Shown piece by piece: positions 47,014-58,355 of a DNA stretch of 64,000 bases (the stretch's first letter is position 1; each line of letters begins with the position of its first letter). This stretch comes from Crassaminicella profunda (GTDB lineage: Bacteria > Bacillota > Clostridia > Peptostreptococcales > Thermotaleaceae), in NCBI RefSeq assembly GCF_019884785.1, contig NZ_CP082326.1, positions 4,023,355 to 4,087,354 on the forward strand, read 5' to 3'. The notes under the pieces are model-generated. The model was given only the letters and a program-made list of their open reading frames with translations. It had not been told where the DNA came from and did no database searches. Both the position numbers and the translations under genes were made by a program.

Positions 47014-48234
47014 TTATTTCCCATAAGATCTTATAACCTCTGCAATAGTTTCTACAGCTTTATCCATATCTTCTACACATATAGTTTCAAATCTACCATG
47101 GAAGTTAAACCCACCTGTAAATATATTAGGTGTTGGAAGCCCCATAAAAGAAAGTCTTGCTCCATCTGTTCCTCCTCTTATAGCTTTAACGATAGGTTCT
47201 ACTCCTACATTTTCCATGGCCTTTACTACTGAATCAACGATATGTATTACTGGTTCTATTTTCTCTTTCATATTAAAATACGAATCCGTAAGTTCAAGTT
47301 CTACAGTTCCTTCACCATATTTATCATTGATAAATTGGCAAGATTTTTCAAGGAAAGCTTTTTTACTTAAGAATTTTTCCATATCATGATCACGAATAAT
47401 ATATTCCATCTTCGTAAGCTCAACAGTTCCAGTAAATTCATCTAGAAGGAAAAAACCTTCATATCCTTCTGTATATTGAGGAACTTCAAAATTAGGAAGA
47501 AGATTATTCAGTTCCATCCCTATTAGTATTGAATTTTTCATCTTATGTTTTGCTGAACCTGGATGAATATTCACCCCATGAACTTTAATAGAAGCAGAAG
47601 CCGCATTGAAGTTTTCATATTCAATTTCTCCAATAAAACTACCGTCTATGGTATACGCAAAGTCAGCCCCAAATTTATCTACATCAAATTTGTCTGCGCC
47701 ACTTCCAATTTCTTCATCTGGCGTAAAACAGATCTTAATATCCCCATGTTTTGTTTCAGGATGATTGATAAAATATTCTATAACCGTCATAATTTCTGCT
47801 ATTCCAGCCTTATCATCAGCTCCAAGTAAAGTTGTTCCATCACTAGTAATAAGAGTTTGTCCCTTATAATCTTCTAGATAAGGAAAATCTGATACATGCA
47901 TAATAATATTTTTTTCTTTATTTAATACAATATCTTTCCCATCATAATTTTTGATTATATTCGGTTTCACATTTTCACCTGAACAGTCAGGACTTGTATC
48001 TAAATGAGCAATTAAACCGATCACTGGGGCATTTTCAACATTTCCCTTCAAGGTTCCCATTACATAACAATTTTCATCTACATGAGCATCTTCTATACCA
48101 ATAGCTTTTAACTCTTCTACTAATACATGAGCTAAATCAAATTGATTCATGGTGCTTGGCATGGTTTCAGAAGCTTCATCTGATTTTGTATTGATGACTA
48201 CATATCTAAGGAATTTTTCATAAGCTCTTTCCAT
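47014..48234 (-). CDS. pepT: peptidase T (tripeptidase)
   Basis: M20B zinc aminotripeptidase, 406 residues. GLIAHLDTSPDCSGENVKP, LLGADDKAGIAEIMTV, FTPDEEIGSGADKF, GVNIHPGSAKHKM and RGGTDGARLSFMGLPTPN with a final GGFNFHG. Cytoplasmic. RBS GGAGGC. Forms a peptide-use block with the carrier and pepV. A perfect palindrome lies in its promoter region. Confidence 0.96.
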   Translation of the reverse strand: MERAYEKFLRYVVINTKSDEASETMPSTMNQFDLAHVLVEELKAIGIEDAHVDENCYVMGTLKGNVENAPVIGLIAHLDTSPDCSGENVKPNIIKNYDGKDIVLNKEKNIIMHVSDFPYLEDYKGQTLITSDGTTLLGADDKAGIAEIMTVIEYFINHPETKHGDIKICFTPDEEIGSGADKFDVDKFGADFAYTIDGSFIGEIEYENFNAASASIKVHGVNIHPGSAKHKMKNSILIGMELNNLLPNFEVPQYTEGYEGFFLLDEFTGTVELTKMEYIIRDHDMEKFLSKKAFLEKSCQFINDKYGEGTVELELTDSYFNMKEKIEPVIHIVDSVVKAMENVGVEPIVKAIRGGTDGARLSFMGLPTPNIFTGGFNFHGRFETICVEDMDKAVETIAEVIRSYGK

Positions 48235-48540
48235 TTTTATTGCCTCCTTCGCTTTTCAGTTCTTCGTATCACTTTATTATGACTTCAATCCATTATTCAT
48301 AGAAACATCATTGTCTATATTATAGACAAAAGCTTTCAATCACTTACAAAAATATAAGTAAACTACTTATAAGACATGGTACTTTACTAGATATATTAAC
48401 TCAACCAAGATTACAACTACCTTCTAAGAAACAATTTTGTTGAAAAACCTATGTAAATCTATAATCATATATAGAATTACATAGGCCTTGATCATCATAT
48501 TATAAAATGATTTCTACTTATAAAAACTTCATTTTAAATT
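48235..48540. promoter_or_regulatory. pepT upstream region with a 19-bp palindrome
   Basis: TTGTCTATATTATAGACAA (48311-48329) is a perfect palindrome around a central T, about 77 nt before pepT; on the minus strand it contains TATAAT and so may overlap the -10. A second hairpin (48448-48485, CCTATGTAA / TTACATAGG) probably ends the YfcC transcript. No gene. Confidence 0.55.
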
Positions 48541-50058
48541 TTAAACAAAAGCTTGAACTAATAACATAACTGCTGAAAATGCTCCGATAATTCCCATCAG
48601 TGGCATAATAAATTTTAACCATTTATCATAGGTTACATCTACCATTGAAAGGGTAACGAGTATTAGTCCTGTCGGTGTAATAAATGCCATTAGCCCTTGT
48701 CCATATTGGTAAGCACTAACGATTACATCTCTTGGTAATCCAACTGTATCAGCAAGAGGTGCCATAATAGGCATTGATAATACTGCTAGTCCTGATGAAG
48801 ATGGAATAAAGAATCCTAATACACAGAATATTAATAACATCAATATAGAGAATATACCAGCATTCATACCAGTAACAATACCTGTTGCTCCATGAAGGAT
48901 TGTATCAGAAATCAATCCATTATCCATGATGATGTTTACAGCTCTAGCAACACCAATAGTAAGCGCAACCCCTACAAGTTCTGATGAACCTGTAACAAAG
49001 TCTCCTACAGCCTTTTTTTCACCCATTCCAGAAATTGCACAAATCAATATTCCTGAAGCTAGGAATAGGGTAGTCATTTCCTCAAACCACCAGTCTAGCG
49101 AGGAAACACCATAAATCATCACAATAAAAGTCATTGCAAATATAAAAAGCATTCCTTTACGTCTACCTGTAAACTCTGGAACCTCTTTATCTGCATGGAA
49201 AAATCTTTTTTCTATATCAGCTTTTTGATCAAAAATTAATGAAGCTTGAGGATTCTTTTTAATTTTCTCAGCATATCTAACAATATATACAATTGTTATA
49301 ATTGTAGCAATTAAAAGACCAACTGTTCTCATAGTTAATCCATTTGTAAAGGATATTCCTGCAGCATTAGATGCGATAACAGAAGAAAATGGATTTACTG
49401 TTGAAAACATGGTACCAATAGATGATCCCATATATAAAGCTGCTATACAGACAATGGCATCATAGCCTGCAACCATGAACACAGGAACCAAAATTGGATA
49501 CAATGCTATAGTCTCTTCTGCAAGACCAAAAGTTGTTCCTCCTAAAGATATTAAGAAAGTAACAACTACAATCAATAAGTATTCTCTACCATTTGTCATA
49601 CGAGAAAGACTTGCAAATCCAGCATCAAAGGCACCACTACTATTAAGAACTCCAATAATTCCACCTATAATAAATACAAACATAATAATATCAGATGTAT
49701 CATAAAGCCCTTGAATAGGAGATCTTAGAATTTCCTCCATTCCCTGTGGATTGCTTGGTAATTCTTCATAAGTATTAGGAATAGCCACTGCTTTATAAAT
49801 ACTTCCATCTGTAAACTTAGAAACATCTACCTTAACTCCAAGATTATCTAAAGTCTCTTGTGTTCCTGGATATTCCTCTGTTGTTTCCCCATCTGGTGAT
49901 GTTACTACAAACACACCTGCATCACCATCATATAAAAGCTTTGCATATGAACCTGCTGGAACTGTCCATGTTAAAATGGCTGCAAAAATTAAAACAATAA
50001 ATAATACCGTATAAGCCGTAGGAAAACTTCGTTTTTTCTTCTCTTTTTTTGTAGTCAT
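48541..50058 (-). CDS. YfcC-family (DcuC-like) amino acid / dicarboxylate carrier
   Basis: 505 residues, about 12 spans. FPTAYTVLFIVLIFAAILTWTVP N-terminus (split: first span), GGTTFGLAEETIALYPILVP, SSIGTMFSTVNPFSSVIASNAAG and FFIPSSSGLAVLSMPIMAPL are signature stretches. These carriers move amino acids (for example arginine/ornithine) or C4-dicarboxylates. Between pepT and pepV, a role in amino acid or peptide product movement is likely. RBS AGGAGGA. Confidence 0.88.
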   Translation of the reverse strand: MTTKKEKKKRSFPTAYTVLFIVLIFAAILTWTVPAGSYAKLLYDGDAGVFVVTSPDGETTEEYPGTQETLDNLGVKVDVSKFTDGSIYKAVAIPNTYEELPSNPQGMEEILRSPIQGLYDTSDIIMFVFIIGGIIGVLNSSGAFDAGFASLSRMTNGREYLLIVVVTFLISLGGTTFGLAEETIALYPILVPVFMVAGYDAIVCIAALYMGSSIGTMFSTVNPFSSVIASNAAGISFTNGLTMRTVGLLIATIITIVYIVRYAEKIKKNPQASLIFDQKADIEKRFFHADKEVPEFTGRRKGMLFIFAMTFIVMIYGVSSLDWWFEEMTTLFLASGILICAISGMGEKKAVGDFVTGSSELVGVALTIGVARAVNIIMDNGLISDTILHGATGIVTGMNAGIFSILMLLIFCVLGFFIPSSSGLAVLSMPIMAPLADTVGLPRDVIVSAYQYGQGLMAFITPTGLILVTLSMVDVTYDKWLKFIMPLMGIIGAFSAVMLLVQAFV

Positions 50059-50254
50059 ATTGTTCCTCCTGTTTAGTGTTAATTTTTAGGATTTTTCTAA
50101 AATAGAATAATAATTATATTATCTTACAATATAAAGATGTTGTTGAATTACCATTTGTTTAATTTTTTTGACAATGCCTCCTTTAAAAATAGATTTTCCC
50201 TTTAGATAAAATAACTTTTTTATCTAAAGGGTTAAGTTTTTGCTTTAAAATTTT

Positions 50255-51598
50255 TTATTTTAATAATTTTAATAAAGCACATGCATAAATTTCTATAGCC
50301 CTTTTCATTTCGTCTAATTGAATATGTTCATTAGGCTGATGTTCCGTTTCTTCTGTGTATGGAAAAGCTACTCCGAAAGCTACACAATTGTCCATAGCTC
50401 TAGCATAGGTTGCTCCCCCAGACGAAATAGGTAAGCTTTTTGAGTCTCCTGTAACTTCTACATACGCATCCATCAAAGTTTTTACAAGTTCAGAATCAAG
50501 AGGCGTATAGATAGATCTTAAGTAATCGTTTTCTTCCATACGAAATCCATATTTTGCTATAACTTCATTTAATTTATCTAAAACAAATTCCTTTTCTACA
50601 GTTACCGGAATTCTTATATCAATATTTAAAGTCTCATGACTGTCATCTATCTTTATTTTCCCAATATTGAATTTCAAAGGACCTGATGCATCATCTTCGC
50701 ACTTTCCAAAAACTTTTTTAGCTAATGCATCTTCTAATATATTCTCTACTACAAAATCAATACATTTAGATTTAAGCCCCATTTTATTCATGCCTATGAG
50801 TAATCTACATATAGCATTTATACCTTTTTCAGAATCCTTTGCATGAACACTTTTTCCCATAACTATAATGCTATTATTCTCTTTTTTATACTCAAAATTT
50901 AATTGATCTAAAATCTTTGCTAATGTATCTGCATCCTTCGTATCATATAAGATTTTTGAGGGAACTGAATTATATGCATCTCCACCTTCTAATCTTATAT
51001 TGGTTTCATTTTTTGCAACTAAATTTATTTGTAAAAGTCCTTTTTCTGCATAGATTAATGGAAAATCTGCATCTGGAGTAAATCCATAATCAGGCATTTT
51101 TTCTTTCTTCTTGTATTGAGCAATCCCTCTCCAAAGAGATTCTTCGTCCGTTCCATATATAAATCTTACTTTTTTGTTAATTTGAACTCCACTATCTATA
51201 AGGGCTTTGAAAGCATACATAGCTCCTAATGTAGGTCCTTTATCATCTTGTGTTCCTCTTCCAAATAACTTCCCATCTTTAATAGTAGGATGAAAGGGGG
51301 CTGTATCCCATTTTTTTAAATCTCCTGGTGGAACCACATCTAAATGTCCTAAAATACCAATCATTTCATGGCCATTTCCATATTCCGCATACCCATAATA
51401 CCCTTTAGGATCACAAAAGGTTTTAAATCCTAGCTTTTTGGCTATAGATAACATTTCTTTTAAAGCTGTATCTATATTTTCACCAAAAGGATAAGGACTT
51501 TCATCCTCTTCATAAACACTAGGTATTTGAATTAAACCTTTGAGATCTTCAATAAACTCATCAAAATTACTTTCGATTTTTTCTTTTATTATTTTCAT
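50255..51598 (-). CDS. pepV: dipeptidase PepV / Sapep-type M20 metallopeptidase
   Basis: 447 residues. GILGHLDVVPPGDLKKWD, FGRGTQDDKGPTLGAMYA, YGTDEESLWRGI, and SSGGATYARAMDNCVAFG near the end match PepV/Sapep. Two zinc ions; releases amino acids from dipeptides in the cytoplasm. RBS GAGGATG. Downstream of a Crp/Fnr-type gene, with a TGTA-TACA palindrome between them. Confidence 0.93.
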   Translation of the reverse strand: MKIIKEKIESNFDEFIEDLKGLIQIPSVYEEDESPYPFGENIDTALKEMLSIAKKLGFKTFCDPKGYYGYAEYGNGHEMIGILGHLDVVPPGDLKKWDTAPFHPTIKDGKLFGRGTQDDKGPTLGAMYAFKALIDSGVQINKKVRFIYGTDEESLWRGIAQYKKKEKMPDYGFTPDADFPLIYAEKGLLQINLVAKNETNIRLEGGDAYNSVPSKILYDTKDADTLAKILDQLNFEYKKENNSIIVMGKSVHAKDSEKGINAICRLLIGMNKMGLKSKCIDFVVENILEDALAKKVFGKCEDDASGPLKFNIGKIKIDDSHETLNIDIRIPVTVEKEFVLDKLNEVIAKYGFRMEENDYLRSIYTPLDSELVKTLMDAYVEVTGDSKSLPISSGGATYARAMDNCVAFGVAFPYTEETEHQPNEHIQLDEMKRAIEIYACALLKLLK

Positions 51599-51667
51599 GA
51601 TTCATCCTCTTTTTATTATTTATTTTTTGTCGTTATTGGAATTTTATCTAAAAAAAAAGATTTTTTC

Positions 51668-51683
51668 TGTAGTCTAGATTACA
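51668..51683. promoter_or_regulatory. palindromic candidate operator before pepV
   Basis: TGTAGTCTAGATTACA is a near-perfect inverted repeat (one mismatched pair) in the pepV upstream region, about 70 nt before its ATG and just after the Crp-family gene. Confidence 0.45.
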
Positions 51684-51696
51684 ATTTGTGGTAAAT

Positions 51697-51728
51697 AAAA
51701 AAATAATCAGAATATTTTTCTGATTATT
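51697..51728 (-). terminator. terminator of the Crp-family gene
   Basis: AATAATCAGAA / TTCTGATTATT arms plus T-run on the minus strand; overlaps the gene's stop. Confidence 0.85.
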
Positions 51729-52398
51729 CTATAGGGATATTTGTAAGTCCTTTAAGTCCTTCAATATCCTTAATAATTATTTTTCTGTCCTTCATTTCTA
51801 TCAAGTCTTTCTCCTTAAATAGCTTTATACTATTTGTTACTGTAATTCTATTAAGACCTATTCTATTGGCAATTTCTTCATGGGTCAATACAATGCTTAT
51901 ATTATTCTTTTTATTAATATTTTCTGTATAGTATAGCCTTATAAAAAAATCTGCTAATTTCCCCATAGCATCATTAGATTGAAAATTTGCTAATTCTAGC
52001 ATAACCATTCTATATTTTGTAATAATACTCATGAGAAAATATTCGTATATTTTAGGATACTTTTTTAGTTTACATTCTACAATATCTCTAGTTACTACAG
52101 ATATTTTACATTTAGTCACAGCTTTATTGACCACAAAGGTTCTATTTTTATGGAAAAAATCTATTTCTCCAAATATACTCCCCTCTGTTATTCTATAAAA
52201 AATAATTTCATCCCCATTTCTAGAATACATTACTTGATTGACTTCGCCCTCAAGAATAATATAAATATGGTTAGGGTGATTGGGATTAATAATTTGTCCC
52301 TTTTGAAATATTTCAACTCTACCACATTGAGATAATTCTTCCATAAAAAAAATATCCATCTTTTTTTGGACATCTAGATCAAATATTTTTTCATACAT
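51724..52398 (-). CDS. Crp/Fnr-family transcription regulator
   Basis: 224 residues. Cyclic-nucleotide-type beta barrel (FQKGQIINPNHPNHIYIILE, RITEGSIFGEIDFF), dimer helix (AMGKLADFFIRLY) and Crp helix-turn-helix (LTHEEIANRIGLNRITVTNS). There is no N-terminal or central four-Cys cluster for an FNR-type Fe-S centre; only scattered Cys. Effector unknown. Placed between module 2 and the peptide block, it may control pepV and/or the modules. Confidence 0.92.
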   Translation of the reverse strand: MYEKIFDLDVQKKMDIFFMEELSQCGRVEIFQKGQIINPNHPNHIYIILEGEVNQVMYSRNGDEIIFYRITEGSIFGEIDFFHKNRTFVVNKAVTKCKISVVTRDIVECKLKKYPKIYEYFLMSIITKYRMVMLELANFQSNDAMGKLADFFIRLYYTENINKKNNISIVLTHEEIANRIGLNRITVTNSIKLFKEKDLIEMKDRKIIIKDIEGLKGLTNIPIE

Positions 52399-52523
52399 AA
52401 CTCATTCTCCTTCATTTCATCCAACAAAATTCTTTTATTTTCTTGCTACTATTTTATCATATTAGAAAATAATTCTATAAGCTTATGAAGCTTTTATTTA
52501 TTTATTTTTTACGCAAAAATCAT

Positions 52524-52556
52524 AAAAGAGAGAGTACATTTTTTGTACACTCTCTT
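52524..52556 (-). terminator. terminator of the second oxidoreductase module
   Basis: AAAGAGAG..GTACA / TGTAC..CTCTCTTT with one bulged A on each arm, at the DUF1667 stop codon. Confidence 0.75.
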
Positions 52557-52909
52557 TACATACTTCTTGAAGCCACTAGATCTACTCCTGTTCCCAAAAG
52601 ATCTTTTACAATAATATCTCCTACAGAAATAGGTGCTTTTACTTCTATAGAATCAATAAATTTCATACACTCAAATATTTTTTCCTTTGGAATAGCTTCT
52701 TTTGTTTTTACTGGGAGTCTATTAAGAAGTCCACCTTTAATCTTTACAGTTGTTGTTACAACTCTTGTAGGGTTGGTAAGTTCCTTCATCCCATAAGCTT
52801 TTCCTCTAGGACATTTATTTCCTGTTACATTATATTCTTCATTTTCTTTTGTTACTTCTAAATAACATCCCATTGGACATACAATACATACTAATTGATG
52901 TTTTTCCAT
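52556..52909 (-). CDS. DUF1667 small Cys-rich protein (module 2)
   Basis: 117 residues, same four-Cys pattern CIVCPMGC ... KCPRG as the copy at 41201. Differences from that copy by direct reading: H16Y, D24E, S66P, M78I, V94I, A115S. Third in the module glpA2-oxidoreductase-DUF1667, starting right after the middle gene. Confidence 0.88.
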   Translation of the reverse strand: MEKHQLVCIVCPMGCYLEVTKENEEYNVTGNKCPRGKAYGMKELTNPTRVVTTTVKIKGGLLNRLPVKTKEAIPKEKIFECMKFIDSIEVKAPISVGDIIVKDLLGTGVDLVASRSM

Positions 52910-54175
52910 TTATGCTCCCTCCTTTTCTAATTGAACAGTAATGACTGCATCTTCTCCGAATCCTAAATCCTCTTTTTTGATTTTTACAGATTCCATTTCT
53001 CCAGGAGCTAAATGTTTCTTTTTCATTCTCTTGATTTCTTTTCCATCCAACTTTACGATCATGTTCATATCTTTATATACATTGTCTACTCTCATGAATA
53101 AATCTAGTGTCCCATCAACATTTTCTGGTCTAACCATATGAGGAACAATATATCGGATTCCTTCACCTGGTTTTGTTTTTGCTGTTTTTGCATCTGCTTT
53201 AATCTCTTTTTTAATATATCTTGCAGCATTTTTGCCAGCTCTTTTACTTTCTGCTGTTACAAAATCTACTAAATCATGTACATGTACTACATTTCCACAA
53301 GCAAAAACTCCTTCTATACTTGTTTCCATAGATTCATTTACAATTGGTCCAGATGTAACTGGATCTAAAGCAATCCCTGCATTTTTAGAGATTTCATTTT
53401 CTGGAATAAGTCCTACAGATAATAATAAGGTATCACAATCATAATGTTTTTCTGTTCCTGGAATTGGTTTTCTATTTTTATCTACCTCTGCAATAACTAC
53501 CCCTTCTACCCTATCTTTTCCTTTTATCTCCATTAGGGTATGGCTTAGGTATAGAGGGATATGATAATCTTCTAGACATTGTACAATATTTCTAGTAAGT
53601 CCTCCTGAAAAAGGCATCAACTCAGCTACTGCAAGTACCTTCGCTCCCTCTAATGTCATTCTTCTTGCCATGATCAGTCCAATATCTCCTGAACCTAAGA
53701 TGACTACCCTCTTCCCTACCATGTATCCTTCCATATTTACAAATCTTTGGGCTGTTCCTGCTGTAAATACACCTGCAGGTCTTGTTCCTGGAATACTTAT
53801 AGCTCCTCTTGTTCTCTCTCTACATCCCATAGAAAGAATAATAGCACCTGCCTTGATACGCATAAATCCATCTACTGTATTAATAGCATGAATCACTCTT
53901 TCTTCTCCGATTTCTAGTGCCATTGTATCTAGCTTGTACTCTATTCCCATATTTTTTAACTCAGTAATGAATTTTTCTGCATATTCAGGTCCTGTTAGCT
54001 CCTCTTTAAAAACATGAAGTCCAAATCCATTATGAATACACTGCTGTAATATTCCACCTAGTTCTCTGTCTCTTTCTATCACTAAAATGTTATCTACACC
54101 GTTTTTCTTTGCTTCAATAGCTGCCGCAAGTCCTGCAGGACCTCCTCCAACTACAACAATATCGTATTTTAACAT
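52910..54175 (-). CDS. FAD/NAD(P)-binding oxidoreductase (module 2)
   Basis: 421 residues from the ATG at 54175 (GGGGAG 7 nt ahead; the upstream ATG at 54193 lacks a site). Same motifs as the 41555 copy; I find only six residue differences (for example S to T in IPGSRPAG and K to G in LGFKEDAV). The near-identity is higher than for the flanking gene pair, suggesting recent gene conversion. Confidence 0.9.
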   Translation of the reverse strand: MLKYDIVVVGGGPAGLAAAIEAKKNGVDNILVIERDRELGGILQQCIHNGFGLHVFKEELTGPEYAEKFITELKNMGIEYKLDTMALEIGEERVIHAINTVDGFMRIKAGAIILSMGCRERTRGAISIPGTRPAGVFTAGTAQRFVNMEGYMVGKRVVILGSGDIGLIMARRMTLEGAKVLAVAELMPFSGGLTRNIVQCLEDYHIPLYLSHTLMEIKGKDRVEGVVIAEVDKNRKPIPGTEKHYDCDTLLLSVGLIPENEISKNAGIALDPVTSGPIVNESMETSIEGVFACGNVVHVHDLVDFVTAESKRAGKNAARYIKKEIKADAKTAKTKPGEGIRYIVPHMVRPENVDGTLDLFMRVDNVYKDMNMIVKLDGKEIKRMKKKHLAPGEMESVKIKKEDLGFGEDAVITVQLEKEGA

Positions 54176-54196
54176 ATGATCACTCCCCTTCATGTT

Positions 54197-55660
54197 TTAT
54201 CTGCTCTCTACCACATCTTGTGATTTATCTTTCTTTGTCTCTTCTGTTAAAATATACGATGCCTTACCATCCTTCACTACCTCTTTAATATCTATTTTTA
54301 ATTCTCTCGCTAATATTTCCATAACTCTTGGTCCACAAAAGCCTCCTTGACATCTTCCCATACCAGGTCTTACTCTTCTTTTAATAGCATCTACCGTTCT
54401 TCCTCCTGCATTTCTATGGATAGAGTCTACGATTTCACCTTCTGTAATGTTTTCACATCTACAAATAATCCTTCCGTATCTTGGATCTTTTTTAATCGCT
54501 TCTGCTTTTTCCTCATCACTTAACTCCATAAAACGAATCACAGGTTTCCTTCTTGGATTAAAATCTTTTCTTTCCTTAAGTTCTCCTGTAATACCTTTTA
54601 AAATGTCAATTGCATATTCTGCTATTGCTGGTGCTGCTGATAGTCCAGGGGATTCTATTCCTGCCACATTAATAAAGCCTTTTGCTTCTTTTGATTCTTC
54701 TATAATAAAATCTCCTGTGCTTGGTACAGCTCTTAAACCTGCAAAGCTTGTAATGGTTCCATTAAAGGGGATCTTCATCGTTGTCTTTCTTGATTTTTCT
54801 CTGATAAATGTAAGTCTATCACTCGTAGTTGATGTATTCTCCTTATCCTCTAGATCCTCTGCATCTGGTCCTACCAATAAATTTCCATGAACTGTAGGAG
54901 CAACCAATACCCCTTTTCCAAGTTTCGTTGGTGCTTGGAAGATTACATGATTTACAAGATCTCCTGTCCTTTTATCTAAAATATTGTATTGGCCTCTTCT
55001 TGGGTGAATGGTAAAACTCCTTGATGCTACCATTTCATTGATTTTGTCAGCATATACTCCTGCACAATTAAATATATATTTTGCTTTGACCTCACCATTA
55101 TTTGTATAAATTATATATCCTTCTTCATTTTTCTCAATGCTTAAAACTTCCGTTTCAAGCTTAATCTCAGCGCCATTATCTGCTGCGTTTTCAGCTAAAG
55201 CTACAGATAACTCCCAAGGACTAACAATCCCTGCCGTTGGGGCACACAAAGCACCGATAATTTCTTCATTTAAGTTCGGTTCCATTGCTCTTACTTCTTC
55301 TTGAGATAAAATCTTCATATGGGGAATATTATTTTTACGTCCTCTTTCATATAAATCTTTTACACTTTCCATTTCTTCTTCGTTACTAGCAATAACCAAA
55401 GAACCAATTCTTTTAAAATGTACATCTAATTCTTCACAAACTTTTCCATACATAGCATTTCCTTTTGCATTCAACGTTCCTTTTAATGTACTCGGTCTTG
55501 CATCATATCCAGCATGGACAATGGCACTATTTGCCTTTGTTGTTCCATTTGCTATATCTGTATCTTTATCAATCATGGCAGTTTTTAAATTAAATTTTGA
55601 TAATTCTCTTGTTATAAAAGTTCCTATAATACCGGCACCAATTACCGCTACATCATACAT
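54197..55660 (-). CDS. glpA: GlpA-like glycerol-3-phosphate dehydrogenase / FAD oxidoreductase (module 2)
   Basis: 487 residues from the ATG at 55660 with the same AAAGGAGGG site. FAD loop GAGIIG, IHPRRGQYNILDK, GIESPGLSAAPAI, and the C-terminal CRCEN ... GRCQGGFCGPRV iron-sulfur domain intact. Diverges from module 1 mainly in the C-terminal tail and scattered positions. Next to glpF-glpK, which places it in glycerol breakdown. Confidence 0.92.
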   Translation of the reverse strand: MYDVAVIGAGIIGTFITRELSKFNLKTAMIDKDTDIANGTTKANSAIVHAGYDARPSTLKGTLNAKGNAMYGKVCEELDVHFKRIGSLVIASNEEEMESVKDLYERGRKNNIPHMKILSQEEVRAMEPNLNEEIIGALCAPTAGIVSPWELSVALAENAADNGAEIKLETEVLSIEKNEEGYIIYTNNGEVKAKYIFNCAGVYADKINEMVASRSFTIHPRRGQYNILDKRTGDLVNHVIFQAPTKLGKGVLVAPTVHGNLLVGPDAEDLEDKENTSTTSDRLTFIREKSRKTTMKIPFNGTITSFAGLRAVPSTGDFIIEESKEAKGFINVAGIESPGLSAAPAIAEYAIDILKGITGELKERKDFNPRRKPVIRFMELSDEEKAEAIKKDPRYGRIICRCENITEGEIVDSIHRNAGGRTVDAIKRRVRPGMGRCQGGFCGPRVMEILARELKIDIKEVVKDGKASYILTEETKKDKSQDVVESR

Positions 55661-55687
55661 GTGATTCCCTCCTTTAAATTGCAAAAT

Positions 55688-55753
55688 AAAAAAGCCGCAC
55701 AAAGCTATCCCTAGTTATCTAGGAAGCTTTACACGGCTCTCCATTTCTCAACC
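55688..55753 (-). promoter_or_regulatory. GlpP-type antitermination leader, element 4 (glpA2)
   Basis: GGTTGAGAAATGGAGAGCC, then terminator arms AGCCGTGTAAAGCT / AGCTTTGTGCGGCT and T-run. A promoter TTTACA-17-TAAAGT lies just upstream, after the glpK stop. Confidence 0.82.
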
Positions 55754-55830
55754 TTATTCTATTCATTTTTTTTACTTTATCATGTAAGATATTTATTGTA
55801 AATATTTCATTATAATTTCTCTTATATGAT

Positions 55831-57351
<1,521 letters not shown>

Positions 57352-57450
57352 TTAAATTGTCCTATTTTTAGGACCGTCTATTTTAATAATTTTGATATTA
57401 TTTTTATTGAATGCATATAGTTTTTCATTTAACAACTACTTAAAAATATT

Positions 57451-58155
57451 TTAAAAGAATGTTTGAAAGAATACACCACCTAGAACCCCACCGATAATAG
57501 GTGCAACTACTGGAATCCAAGCATATCCCCAGTTTGAATCTCCTTTACCTGCTATTGGAAGGATGAAATGTGCAATACGAGGTCCTAAATCACGAGCAGG
57601 ATTGATTGCATATCCAGTAGTTCCTCCTAGAGAAATACCTATAGCTACAATCAATGCACCTACAATAAATGGATTTAATCCTTGTGCAAATTCATTCTGC
57701 CCAATTGCTAATATTCCTAATACTAATACAAAAGTACCGATAATTTCACTCATGATGTTTGCAAATGTATTCTTTATAGCTGGACCTGTTGAAAATACCC
57801 CTAATTTGCTTCCTGCATCTTCTGTTTCAGCCCAATGAGGTAAATAATGAAGCCATACAAGTGTTGCTCCTATAATAGCTCCTATCATTTGAGCTATAAT
57901 ATATGCTGGAACATCTGTCCATGGGAACTTTCCAATAGAAGCTAACCCTATCGTTACTGCTGGATTAAGATGTGCACCACTTATACTCCCAACAGCATAA
58001 ACCGCCATAGCAACACCAAGACCCCATCCTATAGTAATGACAATCCAGCCAGAAGCTTTTGAATAAGATTTATTTAGTGTAACCCCTGCATTCACACCAC
58101 AACCTAAAATAATTAATATCATTGTACCTATAATTTCACCCATAAATGCTGACAT
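57451..58155 (-). CDS. glpF: glycerol facilitator (aquaglyceroporin)
   Basis: 234 residues, six spans plus two half helices. Two NPA boxes: GAHLNPAVT and GYAINPARDLGPR (the second with the following Arg of the selectivity filter). Lets glycerol diffuse into the cell, where GlpK traps it. First gene of glpF-glpK, with a GlpP-type leader about 300 nt upstream and two cre-like sites in between. GGGAGG RBS. Confidence 0.97.
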   Translation of the reverse strand: MSAFMGEIIGTMILIILGCGVNAGVTLNKSYSKASGWIVITIGWGLGVAMAVYAVGSISGAHLNPAVTIGLASIGKFPWTDVPAYIIAQMIGAIIGATLVWLHYLPHWAETEDAGSKLGVFSTGPAIKNTFANIMSEIIGTFVLVLGILAIGQNEFAQGLNPFIVGALIVAIGISLGGTTGYAINPARDLGPRIAHFILPIAGKGDSNWGYAWIPVVAPIIGGVLGGVFFQTFF

Positions 58156-58355
58156 AATATTCCTCCCTTGTATAATTAATTTATATTGACATCCCTATCT
58201 TAATCTTATAAAATAATACCTGAGCCTTGTTAATAATTTAACATTTTCTCTATTTTATTGTTTTATCTTTGTAATATTCATTATTACAAAGATTTTTTTA
58301 TTACATAAAATTTCATTTACTACTTATCTATCCTCCTTTTGTAGTTTAATGGCAA

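Noticed and set aside
41201-55702. The region between the two modules as a composite transposon
   Set aside because: No transposase, terminal inverted repeats or target duplication is seen; the repeats are functional genes in direct orientation, so tandem or segmental duplication is simpler.
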